Shown one piece after another: positions 7,601 to 13,959 of a stretch of 51,456 nucleotides of DNA. A model generated the notes under the pieces. That model worked only from the letters and a program-made list of their open reading frames with translations, did no database searches and had not been told where the DNA came from. A program made the position numbers and the translations under genes. The first letter of the stretch is position 1; each line of letters begins with the position of its first letter. The stretch is from an uncultured Myxococcales bacterium. GTDB taxonomy: Bacteria > Myxococcota_A > UBA9042. The stretch is taken from positions 1 to 51,456 of the forward strand of contig CAINLT010000512.1 in assembly GCA_903850505.1 (NCBI GenBank). The letters are read 5' to 3'.

Positions 7601-10366
7601 GGGGTGCGTGCCGCCGGGCGGGTTGGTGTGGCAGCTTGCGCCGCACGAATCAAAGGTGCCATCGACCTGTGTCCACTTCGGCTGCGTCTTGATGGCGCCA
7701 CCGGCTTTTGGCCCGGGCAGGGTGTTGCCGTGGCAGTAGACGCCGGAGCACGTCGTGGTCGCGGCGTCAAAAGTCGGCACCGAGCTGCTGGCGGTGGCGA
7801 CATCGCCCCACGTGAAATCGACCTGGTTGTTCGAGTGTCCGACTGAAGCCGGCACGGTGTGGCAGTCCGTGCACTGCCCGTCACGGTGCCACGCGCTCGC
7901 GGTCAAGTGCTGCGCATGCGCGCCCACGGCCGCCTGCGTCGTCAGCGTCTCACCCTTGGTGCCTTTGGGCGGCGCCGGGTTGTTGCTGGCCGCATCGCCG
8001 TGGCACGTCGTGCAGGTCAGGCCAATCACGTCGACGTTGCCGTTGATGTGCAGTTCCGCCTTGTTCCACGTCGCCACCAACGTCGTCGCGTCGTAGCTGG
8101 CAATCACGTCCGTGTGGCACTGCTCGCACTTGCTGTTGTTCGGGTGCTTGCCGCCCGGCGGATTGGTGTGGCAGCTCGCGCCGCACGACTCGAACGATCC
8201 GTCGTTTTGCGTCCACACCGGCGTCTGCTTCAGCGTGCCACCGACGTTCGGTCCGGCTTTCAGCGTCGTGCCGTGGCAATACGCCGTGGCGCAGGTCAAC
8301 GTCTGGCTGTCGAACACCGGCTGCGCGCCATCGGCCGCCGAAACCGTGCCCCAATTGAACTCCGTCACGCCATTGGTGTGCGTCGTGGACTGCGGCACCG
8401 TGTGGCAATCCGCGCACTGTCCCTGCCGGTGCCAATCGCTGCCCTTCAAGTGTTTCTGGTGCGCACCCACCGCCGCCTGCGTCGGCAGCGTTTCGCCCTT
8501 GGTGCCCTTGGGCGGCGCGGGGTCGTTGGCCAACGCATCGCCGTGGCAGCTCGTGCACGTCAGACCGACAACCTCAATCTTGCCGTTCACGTGCAGCGCC
8601 GGGTTGTTCCAACTCGCCGTCGCGCTCTGCGGATCATAGGAGGCGATCACGTCCGTGTGGCACTGGCTGCAATTGCTCGCCTGCGGATGCGGTTCCGCCG
8701 GCGGATTGGTGTGGCAGCTCGCACCGCACGTTTCAAAGCTGCCGTCGACCTGATTCCAGATCGGCTCATGTTTGACGATCCCGCCAACCTTCGGGTTGCC
8801 CGTCGTCACGCCGTGGCAGTACGTGTTCGAGCAGGTCACCGTTCCCGCGTCGAACGTCGGGTTGGCGCCACTGGCAGAAGCGACCGCGCTGAACGCAAAA
8901 TCAAAGACGCCGTTGGAATGCGCCGTCGAGTCCGGAAGCGCGTGGCAGTCGGTGCAGAGGACCTGACGGTGCCAATTGCCGCCTGCCAAGTGCGCCGTGT
9001 GCGCGCCAACCGCCGCCTGGCTTGTCAGCGTCTCGCCCTTGGTGCCCTTGGGCGGCGCCGGGTTGTTGTTGGCCGCATCGCCGTGGCAGGACGTGCAGTT
9101 CAGGTTGCCCACTTCCAGCAAGCCGTCGATGTGCAGGTTCGGATTGGCCCACGTCGCTTTCTTGGTCACGGGGTCAAAGGTCGCGATCACTTCTCCGTGG
9201 CAATTTGCGCAGTTGCTGTCCAGCGGGTGCTTGCCGCCGGGCGGCACGGTGTGGCAAGCCGTGCCACACGCTTCCTGCGAACCGTCCACGACGGTCCAGG
9301 TCGGCGTTTTATTGGACGTCGCGCCAGGCGCATCGGCGGCTGGCAGCGTTCCGCCGTGACAGTAGGACCCCGAGCACTGCAGCGTCGTCTGATCAAACGT
9401 CCCCTGCTTGGCCAGCGGTCCCCAGACAAGATCAACCTTCTTGTTGTAGTGCGTCGGAGCGTACGGATTCGGCACCGGGTGACATTCATTGCACGTCACA
9501 TCATGGCGCCAATCCGCCTTCTTCAAGTGCGACTGGTGCGCGCCCACGCCTGCGTAGCTCGTGTCCGTGTGGCCGACGAGGTCATACGGCGGCGCCGGAT
9601 CGTCCCGCAGCTGATCGCCGTGACACATGAAACAAGTCGGCAGCCACTGGCTGATCTTCACGTCGCCCGCATCCACGCCCGCGTCGACGTCCGGCAGCGC
9701 CACGTCCACGCTCGCATCCGTCGCGGCATCTTCCAGGACCGCATCAGTGCCCGCGGCGTCTTGAACCTGCACATCGGTCGTCGCCGGAACGTCGTCCACC
9801 GCGGCGATGTCGGCCACGTCATCCACCGGCACGTCCGGCGTCGCCGCATCGTCCATGACCTCGGTCAAGTCGGTCGCGTCCACGATGTCATCCGGGGTGA
9901 TGATGACGTCCGTACCCACGGCCACGTCATCGGGCACATCCGGCGGCACATCGACCGTCACATCCGGCGCAACGTCTGGGGCGGCATCCAGCGCAACATC
10001 CGGCGCAACGTCCAGTGCGACGTCAGGCACAACGTCCTGAGCCACGTCCGGAATCAGGATAATATCAATATCGTCCGCGACATCGGACTGCGCGTCCGCC
10101 GTCTCAGCCGCGTCAACATCCTGGCTGGCATCCGTCGCCGCATCGCCCGCCACGTCCGTGGACTGCACGTCGTCGTGCGCATCCACCTGACTGTCGAGCT
10201 TGGCGTCCGTCTGCCCGTCGCCATCCAGTTGCGAGATTGGCGCGTCGTCCACCACGTCGGTGCCGGTCGAACTGGTGGTCGAAGCCTTGTCGCCACAGCC
10301 CAAGACCAGAAGTAATCCGCAAAGTATTCCGATCCTTGCGATGGTCGGCTTGGTCAATTCTGGCAT
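1643..10366 (-). CDS. Giant repeat lipoprotein with 73 CxnCH motifs, candidate multihaem c-type cytochrome
   Basis: A 2907-residue protein. The ATG at 10366 is preceded by AGGGGG, and the N-terminus is a lipoprotein signal with lipobox LVLGC (Cys24). Residues about 30-240 are a low-complexity Asp/Val/Ala tether. The first CxxCH is near residue 245, and residues about 274-2452 hold repeats of about 180 residues. Each repeat carries five Cys-His motifs in fixed order: CTDCH (x2), CNAVYCH (x4), CGASCH (x3), CxxCH-x-x-VI (x2), CTTCHGD (x2). Each also has about six conserved non-motif histidines (VGAH, QHL, WHR, HSNG, GGxHP, LHIDG) that could be distal ligands. By hand count there are 44 CX2CH, 15 CX3CH, 13 CX4CH and one CX6CH. 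The mixed spacing recalls the Geobacter CxxxxCH/CxxCH repeat family. The protein is probably surface-exposed and may act in extracellular electron transfer. Haem loading is inferred, and no cytochrome-maturation operon is visible apart from a doubtful ResB-like protein at 13960. Confidence 0.8.
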   Translation of the reverse strand: MPELTKPTIARIGILCGLLLVLGCGDKASTTSSTGTDVVDDAPISQLDGDGQTDAKLDSQVDAHDDVQSTDVAGDAATDASQDVDAAETADAQSDVADDIDIILIPDVAQDVVPDVALDVAPDVALDAAPDVAPDVTVDVPPDVPDDVAVGTDVIITPDDIVDATDLTEVMDDAATPDVPVDDVADIAAVDDVPATTDVQVQDAAGTDAVLEDAATDASVDVALPDVDAGVDAGDVKISQWLPTCFMCHGDQLRDDPAPPYDLVGHTDTSYAGVGAHQSHLKKADWRHDVTCNECHPVPNPYAPTHYNKKVDLVWGPLAKQGTFDQTTLQCSGSYCHGGTLPAADAPGATSNKTPTWTVVDGSQEACGTACHTVPPGGKHPLDSNCANCHGEVIATFDPVTKKATWANPNLHIDGLLEVGNLNCTSCHGDAANNNPAPPKGTKGETLTSQAAVGAHTAHLAGGNWHRQVLCTDCHALPDSTAHSNGVFDFAFSAVASASGANPTFDAGTVTCSNTYCHGVTTGNPKVGGIVKHEPIWNQVDGSFETCGASCHTNPPAEPHPQASNCSQCHTDVIASYDPQSATASWNNPALHVNGKIEVVGLTCTSCHGDALANDPAPPKGTKGETLPTQAAVGAHQKHLKGSDWHRQGQCADCHTVPQSTTHTNGVTEFNWGTVSAADGAQPVFDSQTLTCATAYCHGTTLKAGPNVGGTLKQTPVWTQNDGSFESCGASCHTNPPGGKHPNNSKCEQCHTDVIASYDATTLVATWNKAELHINGNVDVIGLTCTTCHGDAASNNPAPPKGTKGETLTTQAAVGAHAQHLTASAWHRDGQCTDCHTVPASVGHSNNQVDFTWGDVATASSSVPTFDAATTTCSGVYCHGNTLPGPKAGGAIKTQPKWTQVDGTFDSCGASCHTNPPGGTHPKNDKCALCHTPVIASFDAQTQTATWASPSLHIDGSVELTSLTCTTCHGDAATNNPAPPKGTLGETLTSQAAVGAHAQHLGASAWHRDGQCTDCHVVPTSMTHTDGVVEFLWGAVATAANSTPAFDTGTLTCNAVYCHGNTLPAANQGGSTKKSPVWTTVNGTFDSCGASCHTNPPGGSHPQSTACQICHTEVIANYDPATKNASWNSPGLHIDGIVEVKTLTCTTCHGDAVKNDPAPPTGTHGEQATSAEAVGAHQNHLSASTWHRQGQCTDCHTVPASVTHSNGTTEMSFGGPSTVGGAQPTFDASTVTCSSVYCHGVTLFGPNPGGTLKQQPIWTQVDGTFDSCGASCHTTPPGAPHVQSTKCEQCHGEVIQSFTPGVNGGLPTVVWKDASRHVNGIIDAPALTCTACHGDAATNNPAPPKGTKGETLTTQPAVGAHAQHLSTSNWHRDVQCTDCHKVPAQTLHSNGVDDVDFGLLATTGGTLPQFDPATVTCNAVYCHGATLPAANPGGTTQKSPIWTTVNGTYDSCGASCHTNPPGGSHPQNSNCQMCHPAVIQSYDANAKTAVWVDKGKHIDGTVEVITLSCTTCHGTAATNDPSPPLGTHGETATNQAAVGAHQQHLTASAWHRDGQCVDCHTVPQSMTHSNGTADITWGTVAKTAGANPTFEPSTVTCNAVYCHGTTLAAANAGGATAKTPVWTTVDGSFDSCGASCHTNPPGGSHPQNTNCATCHPAVIQSYDPIGKLAVWKDKALHIDGILEVKTLTCTTCHGDTASNNPAPPLGTKGETLTSQGAVGAHSQHLNSSNWHRQVKCDDCHVVPTSTSHSNGVYDFGWGGPAAVNGATPSFDSATVTCSGVYCHGNTLPFGANATGTLKMTPVWTKVDGTYDSCGQSCHTTPPGAPHVQNNNCQDCHGAVISSFTPGVNGAAPTVVWKDATRHVDGIIDAPALSCTACHGDAATNNPAPPKGTKGETLTTQPAVGAHAQHLSTSTWHRDVQCTDCHIVPASSLHSNGVDDVDFGSIAATGGTTPAWDVSTVTCNAVYCHGATLPAANSGGTTKKTPVWTTVNGTFDSCGASCHTNPPGGTHPQNTACATCHTDVIQSYDAATKTAVWADRALHIDGQVEVKAMTCTSCHGNAATNDPAPPLGTKGETLTSQAAVGAHQNHLTPSSWHRDGQCTDCHAVPVSMSHSDGTADMSFGSVATAAGATPAFDVATVTCNAVYCHGTTLPAANPGGTTAKTPVWTTVNGTFDSCGASCHTNPPGGTHPQSTACATCHGEVIQSYDPGTKTAVWADRSKHVDGVLEVKTLTCTSCHGDAATNNPAPPMGTNGETLTTQPAVGAHSQHVSASNWHRQVQCEDCHVVPSSTSHSNGVFDFAWGGPAAVNGATPSFDIATATCSGVYCHGNTLPFGANATGTLKMTPVWTKVDGTYDSCGQSCHTTPPGLPHVQNNNCQDCHGAVIASFIPGVGNAPPTVVWQDATRHIDGVIDAPALSCTACHGDPVSNDPAPPKGTQGETLTSQAAVGAHQQHLGTNTWHRDGQCTDCHTVPAQPLHANGTDDINFGTIASSDGATPTFNASNVTCNAVYCHGTTLAGANVSGTIKQTPVWTTVNGNFDACGQACHSIPVGGTHVAHTDCSICHTAVVASFDPATMVTTWKDRSLHVNGVVESNKYHNLAGWTTPNYGANHHGSNYFIRNQMRDEHNVACTTCHGANLDGGTVNVSCNNSTINCHGQNAPANGTGGDWKACNFCHGGATQVNPPHGVANETATTTMGVGKHAQHLAASATHVAFNCINCHVIPGAGDIAHIAQYVYSADLTTAGHHGDVAFPALPTTPLGSPTSAMAWDPNATAGTGPTGRGTCLGNCHSSGRTGTATTQAPLVTPYWAGTGTTGWTVGSCATCHAASPNTNRHSTHMQSGNTVGCAPCHPAATASTHMNGLRDVNVTIVAPSSWGTVTSSRTTTGRVYCTGSCHGKTHSSSQTQW
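3014..7927 (-). repeat. Higher-order three-unit repeat, period about 1635 bp
   Basis: Within the 180-residue array, every third unit belongs to the same subtype. The PGVNG...DAPAL subtype recurs in units 6, 9 and 12, the DDVDF-type start in units 7, 10 and 13, and the NGTAD-type in units 8 and 11. Phase markers of equivalent units are exactly 1635 bp apart (6295/4660/3025 and 5215/3580) or 1632 bp apart (7387/5755 and 6847/5215). This points to block duplication of three units at a time after the basic unit arose. Confidence 0.75.
3014..9547 (-). repeat. Tandem coding repeats of about 540 bp inside the multihaem-like gene
   Basis: Taking the VGAH codons as phase marker, copies begin in gene order at 9547, 9010, 8470, 7927, 7387, 6847, 6295, 5755, 5215, 4660, 4120, 3580 and 3025. 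Spacings are 537, 540, 543, 540, 540, 552, 540, 540, 555, 540, 540 and 555 bp, all multiples of three, so the frame is kept throughout. The longer units carry a five-residue insertion around the TPGVNG segment. This is a coding tandem repeat, not an intergenic array. Confidence 0.9.
9655..10270 (-). repeat. Low-complexity Asp/Val/Ala-rich tether coding region
   Basis: This stretch encodes roughly 200 residues dominated by D, V, A, T and P, in short degenerate units such as APDVALDAAPDV. It follows directly after lipobox Cys24 of the multihaem-like lipoprotein. Adjacent DNA units such as those around 9955-10045 are near-identical multiples of 12-18 bp. It is probably an extended spacer holding the haem-motif domain away from the membrane. 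Shorter versions occur in six other lipoproteins of the window. Confidence 0.75.
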
Positions 10367-10773
10367 GGGATCCCCCTGAATCTGGCTCGCGGAAAGCGCC
10401 GTGGGCACGGTGCGCAGCACATTCCACCGGCTACGCACAAGTCGTTGTCACGCTGATGGCACACCGGTACAAGGGTCCAAAAGGGTCGCATTTGGGCCGC
10501 ATCAAGTCAGATCTTGATCTCTGTCAATTTTGAGCGGAATAAGGCCAAAAACAGCCATCGGGGATGCAGTTTTCCGTGATCCGCGCCGGCATGACATTGG
10601 ATCATCCCGCAACAATGCGTCGGATCCGTTGACGCAGCTACGCCGGGAGCCGCGGCCGCATCACCGGGCGATCTGCGTGGCGAATCGCTGGGATCGCCAC
10701 TGAACCCTTGCGCGCGAGCGGCCCCGCCTTTACGCTCCGGCCCTTCCATGGCCCACGGCGGCTTGAGGCGAAC
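10367..10773. other. Divergent intergenic region between the multihaem-like gene and map
   Basis: About 400 nt without a credible gene. Open frames crossing it have no family resemblance and no ribosome binding site. It holds an FNR/CRP-like palindrome at 10514-10527 and an overlapping inverted repeat at 10501-10518. A TTGACA on the minus strand (10527-10522) overlaps the palindrome, but no good -10 follows at standard spacing. Nothing else recognisable was seen. Confidence 0.6.
10501..10527 (-). promoter_or_regulatory. FNR/CRP-type palindrome with overlapping inverted repeat
   Basis: Plus-strand 10514-10527 reads TTGATCTCTGTCAA. It matches the FNR consensus TTGAT-N4-ATCAA in 9 of 10 fixed positions, the difference being G for A at 10523. 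Immediately beside it, ATCAAG-N6-CTTGAT (10501-10518) is a perfect inverted repeat sharing the TTGAT half-site. The site lies about 135-165 nt upstream of the multihaem-like start at 10366 and about 250 nt upstream of map. An oxygen- or nitric-oxide-responsive Crp/Fnr regulator would fit an electron-transfer gene. This is inference from sequence only. Confidence 0.4.
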
Positions 10774-11538
10774 GTGATTCAGCGCAAATCCAGTGACCAA
10801 ATCCGCAAGATGCGCACTTCAGGCGCCATCGTCGGCGACACGCTGCGGATGTTGCGCGGGCTGTGCGTCGAAGGCGCGACGCTCAAGGACCTCGACCGCG
10901 CGGCGGAAGCGTTCATCCGCGGCCGCGGCGCCAAACCGACGTTCAAGGGCTACCACGGCTTTCCGGCGACGCTCTGCTTGTCGCTGAACAGTGAAGTCGT
11001 GCACGGCATCCCCAATGGCCGCAAGCTGAAGAACGGCGACATCCTCGCGATCGACTGCGGCGCGACAAAAGACGACTTCGTCGGCGATGCGGCGATCACC
11101 GTGATGATCGGCACCGTCGCGCCAGAGGTCGCCGAGCTGGTCGAGCACACGCGGCTCAGCCTGATGGCCGGAATCGCGGCAGCGAAGGTCGGCGCGCGGC
11201 TGGGCGATCTCAGCTGGGCGATTGAATCGGTCATCAACAAGAAGGGCTACGGCATCGTGCGCGACTACTGCGGTCACGGCGTCGGCCGCGCGCTGCATGA
11301 AGATCCGCAAGTGCCCAACTACGGCAAGCCCGACAGCGGCCCCCGCATCCAGTCTGGTTGGTGTCTGGCGCTGGAACCGATGGTCAACCTCGGCGGCGAC
11401 GACGTCCACACGTTGGGCGATGGTTGGACCGTCGTGACCGACGACGGCAAGCCGTCTGCGCACTGGGAACACTCGATCGCGATCACCGACGCCGGCGTGG
11501 AAATCCTGACGCTGACGTCCGACGGCGAACAGCCGTAG
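10774..11538 (+). CDS. map: Type I methionine aminopeptidase
   Basis: The enzyme removes the N-terminal Met from nascent proteins in the cytosol. All five metal ligands of the family are visible: Asp in AIDCG, Asp in DDFVGDAA, His in GHGVGRALHEDP, Glu in LALEPMV and Glu in HWEHSIAI. The substrate-site His is in SEVVHGIPNGR. I start at GTG 10774 because GAGG lies just upstream and the family fold begins at IQRKSSDQIRKMR. The frame is open further upstream, but that extension has no homology-like sequence. The result is 254 residues, normal for type Ia. A small lipoprotein gene starts 12 nt downstream, so the two may be cotranscribed. Confidence 0.95.
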   Translation: MIQRKSSDQIRKMRTSGAIVGDTLRMLRGLCVEGATLKDLDRAAEAFIRGRGAKPTFKGYHGFPATLCLSLNSEVVHGIPNGRKLKNGDILAIDCGATKDDFVGDAAITVMIGTVAPEVAELVEHTRLSLMAGIAAAKVGARLGDLSWAIESVINKKGYGIVRDYCGHGVGRALHEDPQVPNYGKPDSGPRIQSGWCLALEPMVNLGGDDVHTLGDGWTVVTDDGKPSAHWEHSIAITDAGVEILTLTSDGEQP

Positions 11539-11549
11539 AGGCCCACGTC

Positions 11550-12146
11550 ATGCGTTCATTTGCCCCCAAGTGCCGCCACGCCTTCTGGATTCTCGGAATG
11601 GGCGCCAGCTTGATGGCCTGCAGCACGCCGGCGACTGCACCGGACGCGCAGACGGATACCGCTGCGTTGGACGATGCGACACTGCTGAGCGATGGCGATC
11701 CCACAGTCGACGGTTTGATCCTGGCTGATGCAGCGACTGAAGTTGCCGCCGCGGACGTGCAGGCGTTGTGCCTGGCCGCGTCACCAACCGGCGTGGCGTT
11801 TGACCCGACCGCGGTGGCCAGCGGCGCAATGGCGACCGTCAAGCTCAGCAACTGCGGCTTGCAGGGCCTGTGCATCACGAACATCGACCTGCAGTTGCAG
11901 TCCGCCTACGTCGGCGAGTACGGCGTGACGGCCAAGGGTCTTGAAGCCGTCTGCCCGGGCGTTGACACCAAGAGCGGACCGTCCGTGACCAAGCCTTGCT
12001 GCCTCGCGCCGAATACGACCGTGGGTCTGGAGCTCTACTTCACGCCCAAGTTCGCCAGCAGCAGCCCCAAGACCGCCCAGGTTTGGGTGACTTCCAACGC
12101 CGGCAAGACGGTCATCCTGCTGCACGGCGTGGCCACCGGACCATAA
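11550..12146 (+). CDS. Small lipoprotein with choice-of-anchor-D-like (ASH/MSP-type) beta domain
   Basis: A 198-residue protein with lipobox LMAC (Cys24), followed by an Asp/Ala-rich tether to about residue 70. The rest resembles a single Ig-like choice-of-anchor-D domain: VAFDPTAVASGAMATVKLSN near its start, and LELYFTPKFASS followed by AQVWVTSNAGKTVILLHGVA at its end. Six cysteines in the domain could form disulphides, consistent with export. The ATG at 11550 has GAGG 8 nt upstream. It lies 12 nt after map and 80 nt before comF. A T-run follows the stop (12152-12157), but I see no convincing hairpin. The function is unknown, perhaps a surface or periplasmic binding module. Confidence 0.7.
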   Translation: MRSFAPKCRHAFWILGMGASLMACSTPATAPDAQTDTAALDDATLLSDGDPTVDGLILADAATEVAAADVQALCLAASPTGVAFDPTAVASGAMATVKLSNCGLQGLCITNIDLQLQSAYVGEYGVTAKGLEAVCPGVDTKSGPSVTKPCCLAPNTTVGLELYFTPKFASSSPKTAQVWVTSNAGKTVILLHGVATGP

Positions 12147-12226
12147 CCGCAACTTTTTTCAACGATCCGCGCGGCAAAATCCGCCAATCGCCGAACACCT
12201 TCTGGGCGCAATGTCCGGAGGTGACC

Positions 12227-12847
12227 ATGTGGTGGTTTGGCACGACGTGCGCGGGCTGCGGCGCGCGGCTGCAACTTCTGTCCCAAAGCGGTTTCTGCGA
12301 TGGCTGTTCGCCGGCGCTGGAGTGCGCAGAGGCCTGGCTCGGCGCGCCGACGCTGCCCGTCGCCGCGGGCTGGGCGTACACCGGACCGCTGCAGGCGTGG
12401 ATCAGCCGGTGCAAACAGGGCATCTTCAGCGACCCGGACTTGCTGCTTCCCCCGCTGCAGCGGCTGTTGAAGCAGCTGACCGCGGCGGGTCCGGTGGCGC
12501 TTGTGGCGATTCCGCCGGAACGGACGCGGCTGCGACAGCGCGGGCTGCATTTGCCCGATCTGCTTGTCGATCGCCTGCGGACGCGCGAGGCCCCGCGCGC
12601 TTGGCTGCTGGAACGCGTCGATCGCGCGCCGGTGCGCCGCGAGCGGGTGCGGTCGCCGCCCGTGCTCCGGGCGCGCGCGCTGGGGGAAAAGCTGCCGGTC
12701 GTGCTGATCGATGATGTGGTGACAACTGGCCAGACGCTGGCGACGGCCTGCGCCGCGCTGCAGTCGGTGGGCCAACCGGTCAAGGCGGCGATCTGCCTGG
12801 CCGATGCGCGGCCGCAGATCCTCGCGCAGATCCTGGGTCAGGGCTGA
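12227..12847 (+). CDS. comF: ComF family protein (phosphoribosyltransferase-like)
   Basis: 206 residues. An N-terminal zinc-ribbon-like CxxC pair (CAGCG near residue 8, CDGC near residue 27) is followed by a PRTase domain. The PRPP-binding loop reads VVLIDDVVTTGQTL and is preceded by VALVAIPPERTRLRQRG, the usual ComF arrangement. ComF family members are linked to DNA uptake in naturally competent bacteria, and the exact biochemical role is uncertain. The start has a very strong Shine-Dalgarno (GGAGGTGA) and the ATG at 12227. A GTG at 12221 is less likely. The gene converges on the membrane-protein gene at 12851 with only 3 nt between stops. Other possible competence-linked genes (radC-like, ComEA-like) lie at 41019-41737. 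Confidence 0.85.
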   Translation: MWWFGTTCAGCGARLQLLSQSGFCDGCSPALECAEAWLGAPTLPVAAGWAYTGPLQAWISRCKQGIFSDPDLLLPPLQRLLKQLTAAGPVALVAIPPERTRLRQRGLHLPDLLVDRLRTREAPRAWLLERVDRAPVRRERVRSPPVLRARALGEKLPVVLIDDVVTTGQTLATACAALQSVGQPVKAAICLADARPQILAQILGQG

Positions 12848-12850
12848 CGG

Positions 12851-13957
12851 TCAGGGTTGCAGCATGCTCGCCGTCGCCCAACCGGACCACGCACCGCCCG
12901 CGAGCGCCGCCGCAGCCGCGATCTGCACGAGGCCAGCGGCGCGCGCGGCCCAACCACCGGGTGCGCGCGTCCGCACCAGCGCGGCGAGCAGCACGGCCAG
13001 CAAGGCGAACGTCAGCGGATCGACGAGCCACACCGGGCCGAGAAACGCCGGCGCGGTCAGCGTCAGGAGCGCCAGCGTCAGGCTCGCGGCGATGCCCGTC
13101 CAAGCGTCGAGGCGCGTCACCGTCGACGGTAGATCCACGGCCAGCAACAGCCCGAGCGAACCGATCCGGGCAACGGCGAGCGCGATGCCAGCGAGATTCC
13201 AACCCTGCGCCTGCCCGGCAACATGCGCGAAGCCCGGCGCATGGGCCGGCAGCGCCAGCGCAGCGAAGGTCTGCCCGGCCAGCAGCAGCAGCGCGACGAG
13301 CAGGAGCAGCGACGCTGCAACCTTCAGACGCGGCAACGGGCGACGGACGGCGATCCAGCCGAGCAGCAGCGCGACGAATTGCAAGCAGCGCGCGATGCGA
13401 TCCGCCAGGAACCAGAGGCCCGCGAGCGGCGCCGCGGCGATCTCGCCAGGACCGGAAAAGTGCCAGTTAGCGGCAACTTGCGGGAGGGGCAACGCGGCCG
13501 TCAGGTGCGCGGGCTGCAGCAAGGCATCGCCAAACGGCGCAAACGGCAGCACGGCCAGAACCAGCGCCAGCGGCCAGCGGAGGTCGGACTGGAGCGCCGC
13601 GGCAAGGGCGAAGCTCGCGGTCAGCGCCGCCGGCAGCAGCCAGACGAGGTTGGGCCACACGGTCAGGAGCGCGGGCGGCTGGAGTACCGCGACCGGCAAC
13701 CACAGGAGCGCGATGCGCACCACGGTCGACAACTGCTGCGGCGACGCGAGACCGCGGAGCAGGAGCGCGAAGACGACCACGCCGCCGACGAGGCCCGGAC
13801 CCGGCGCCCCGAGGAGCAACGGCAGCGCTGCGAGACACGCGACGAGCGCGATCGCACGCTGCGGCCGCATCGCCAACCAGGCCATGAACGGCAGCGGCAG
13901 GAGCGCGAGCGGCGACATTTCGACCGCGCCGAGCGCGAAGGACGGAAGTTGGAGCAC
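12851..13957 (-). CDS. Polytopic membrane protein of unknown function
   Basis: A 368-residue, very hydrophobic protein with roughly ten predicted membrane segments rich in Leu/Ala and very few charged residues. It starts at GTG 13957, 2 nt after the stop of the preceding gene, whose last codons supply GAGG. Translational coupling is likely. An ATG 13 codons in is possible. I do not recognise a family. I looked for the WWD haem-handling motif of CcsA, which would pair with the ResB-like neighbour, and did not find it. It is the last gene of the rpsP operon and converges with comF. Confidence 0.65.
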   Translation of the reverse strand: MLQLPSFALGAVEMSPLALLPLPFMAWLAMRPQRAIALVACLAALPLLLGAPGPGLVGGVVVFALLLRGLASPQQLSTVVRIALLWLPVAVLQPPALLTVWPNLVWLLPAALTASFALAAALQSDLRWPLALVLAVLPFAPFGDALLQPAHLTAALPLPQVAANWHFSGPGEIAAAPLAGLWFLADRIARCLQFVALLLGWIAVRRPLPRLKVAASLLLLVALLLLAGQTFAALALPAHAPGFAHVAGQAQGWNLAGIALAVARIGSLGLLLAVDLPSTVTRLDAWTGIAASLTLALLTLTAPAFLGPVWLVDPLTFALLAVLLAALVRTRAPGGWAARAAGLVQIAAAAALAGGAWSGWATASMLQP

Positions 13958-13959
13958 GG

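Noticed and set aside
3014..9547. CRISPR-like or satellite array
   Set aside because: The period is about 540 bp, the repeats are coding and in frame, and there are no short repeat/spacer units.
1790..10315. Very long open frames (1145, 852 and 818 codons) on the plus strand
   Set aside because: They lie exactly antisense to the multihaem-like gene, are full of Arg/Ala/Val/His with no family character, and lack ribosome sites. They arise from high GC content and the repeat structure of the real gene.
12140..12165. Rho-independent terminator at the T-run after the small lipoprotein gene
   Set aside because: Six T residues follow, but no stable GC-rich hairpin immediately precedes them.
12851..13957. 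Assignment of the polytopic membrane protein as NuoH-like or CcsA-like
   Set aside because: Hydrophobicity is similar, but the quinone-site motifs of NuoH and the WWD motif of CcsA are not visible.
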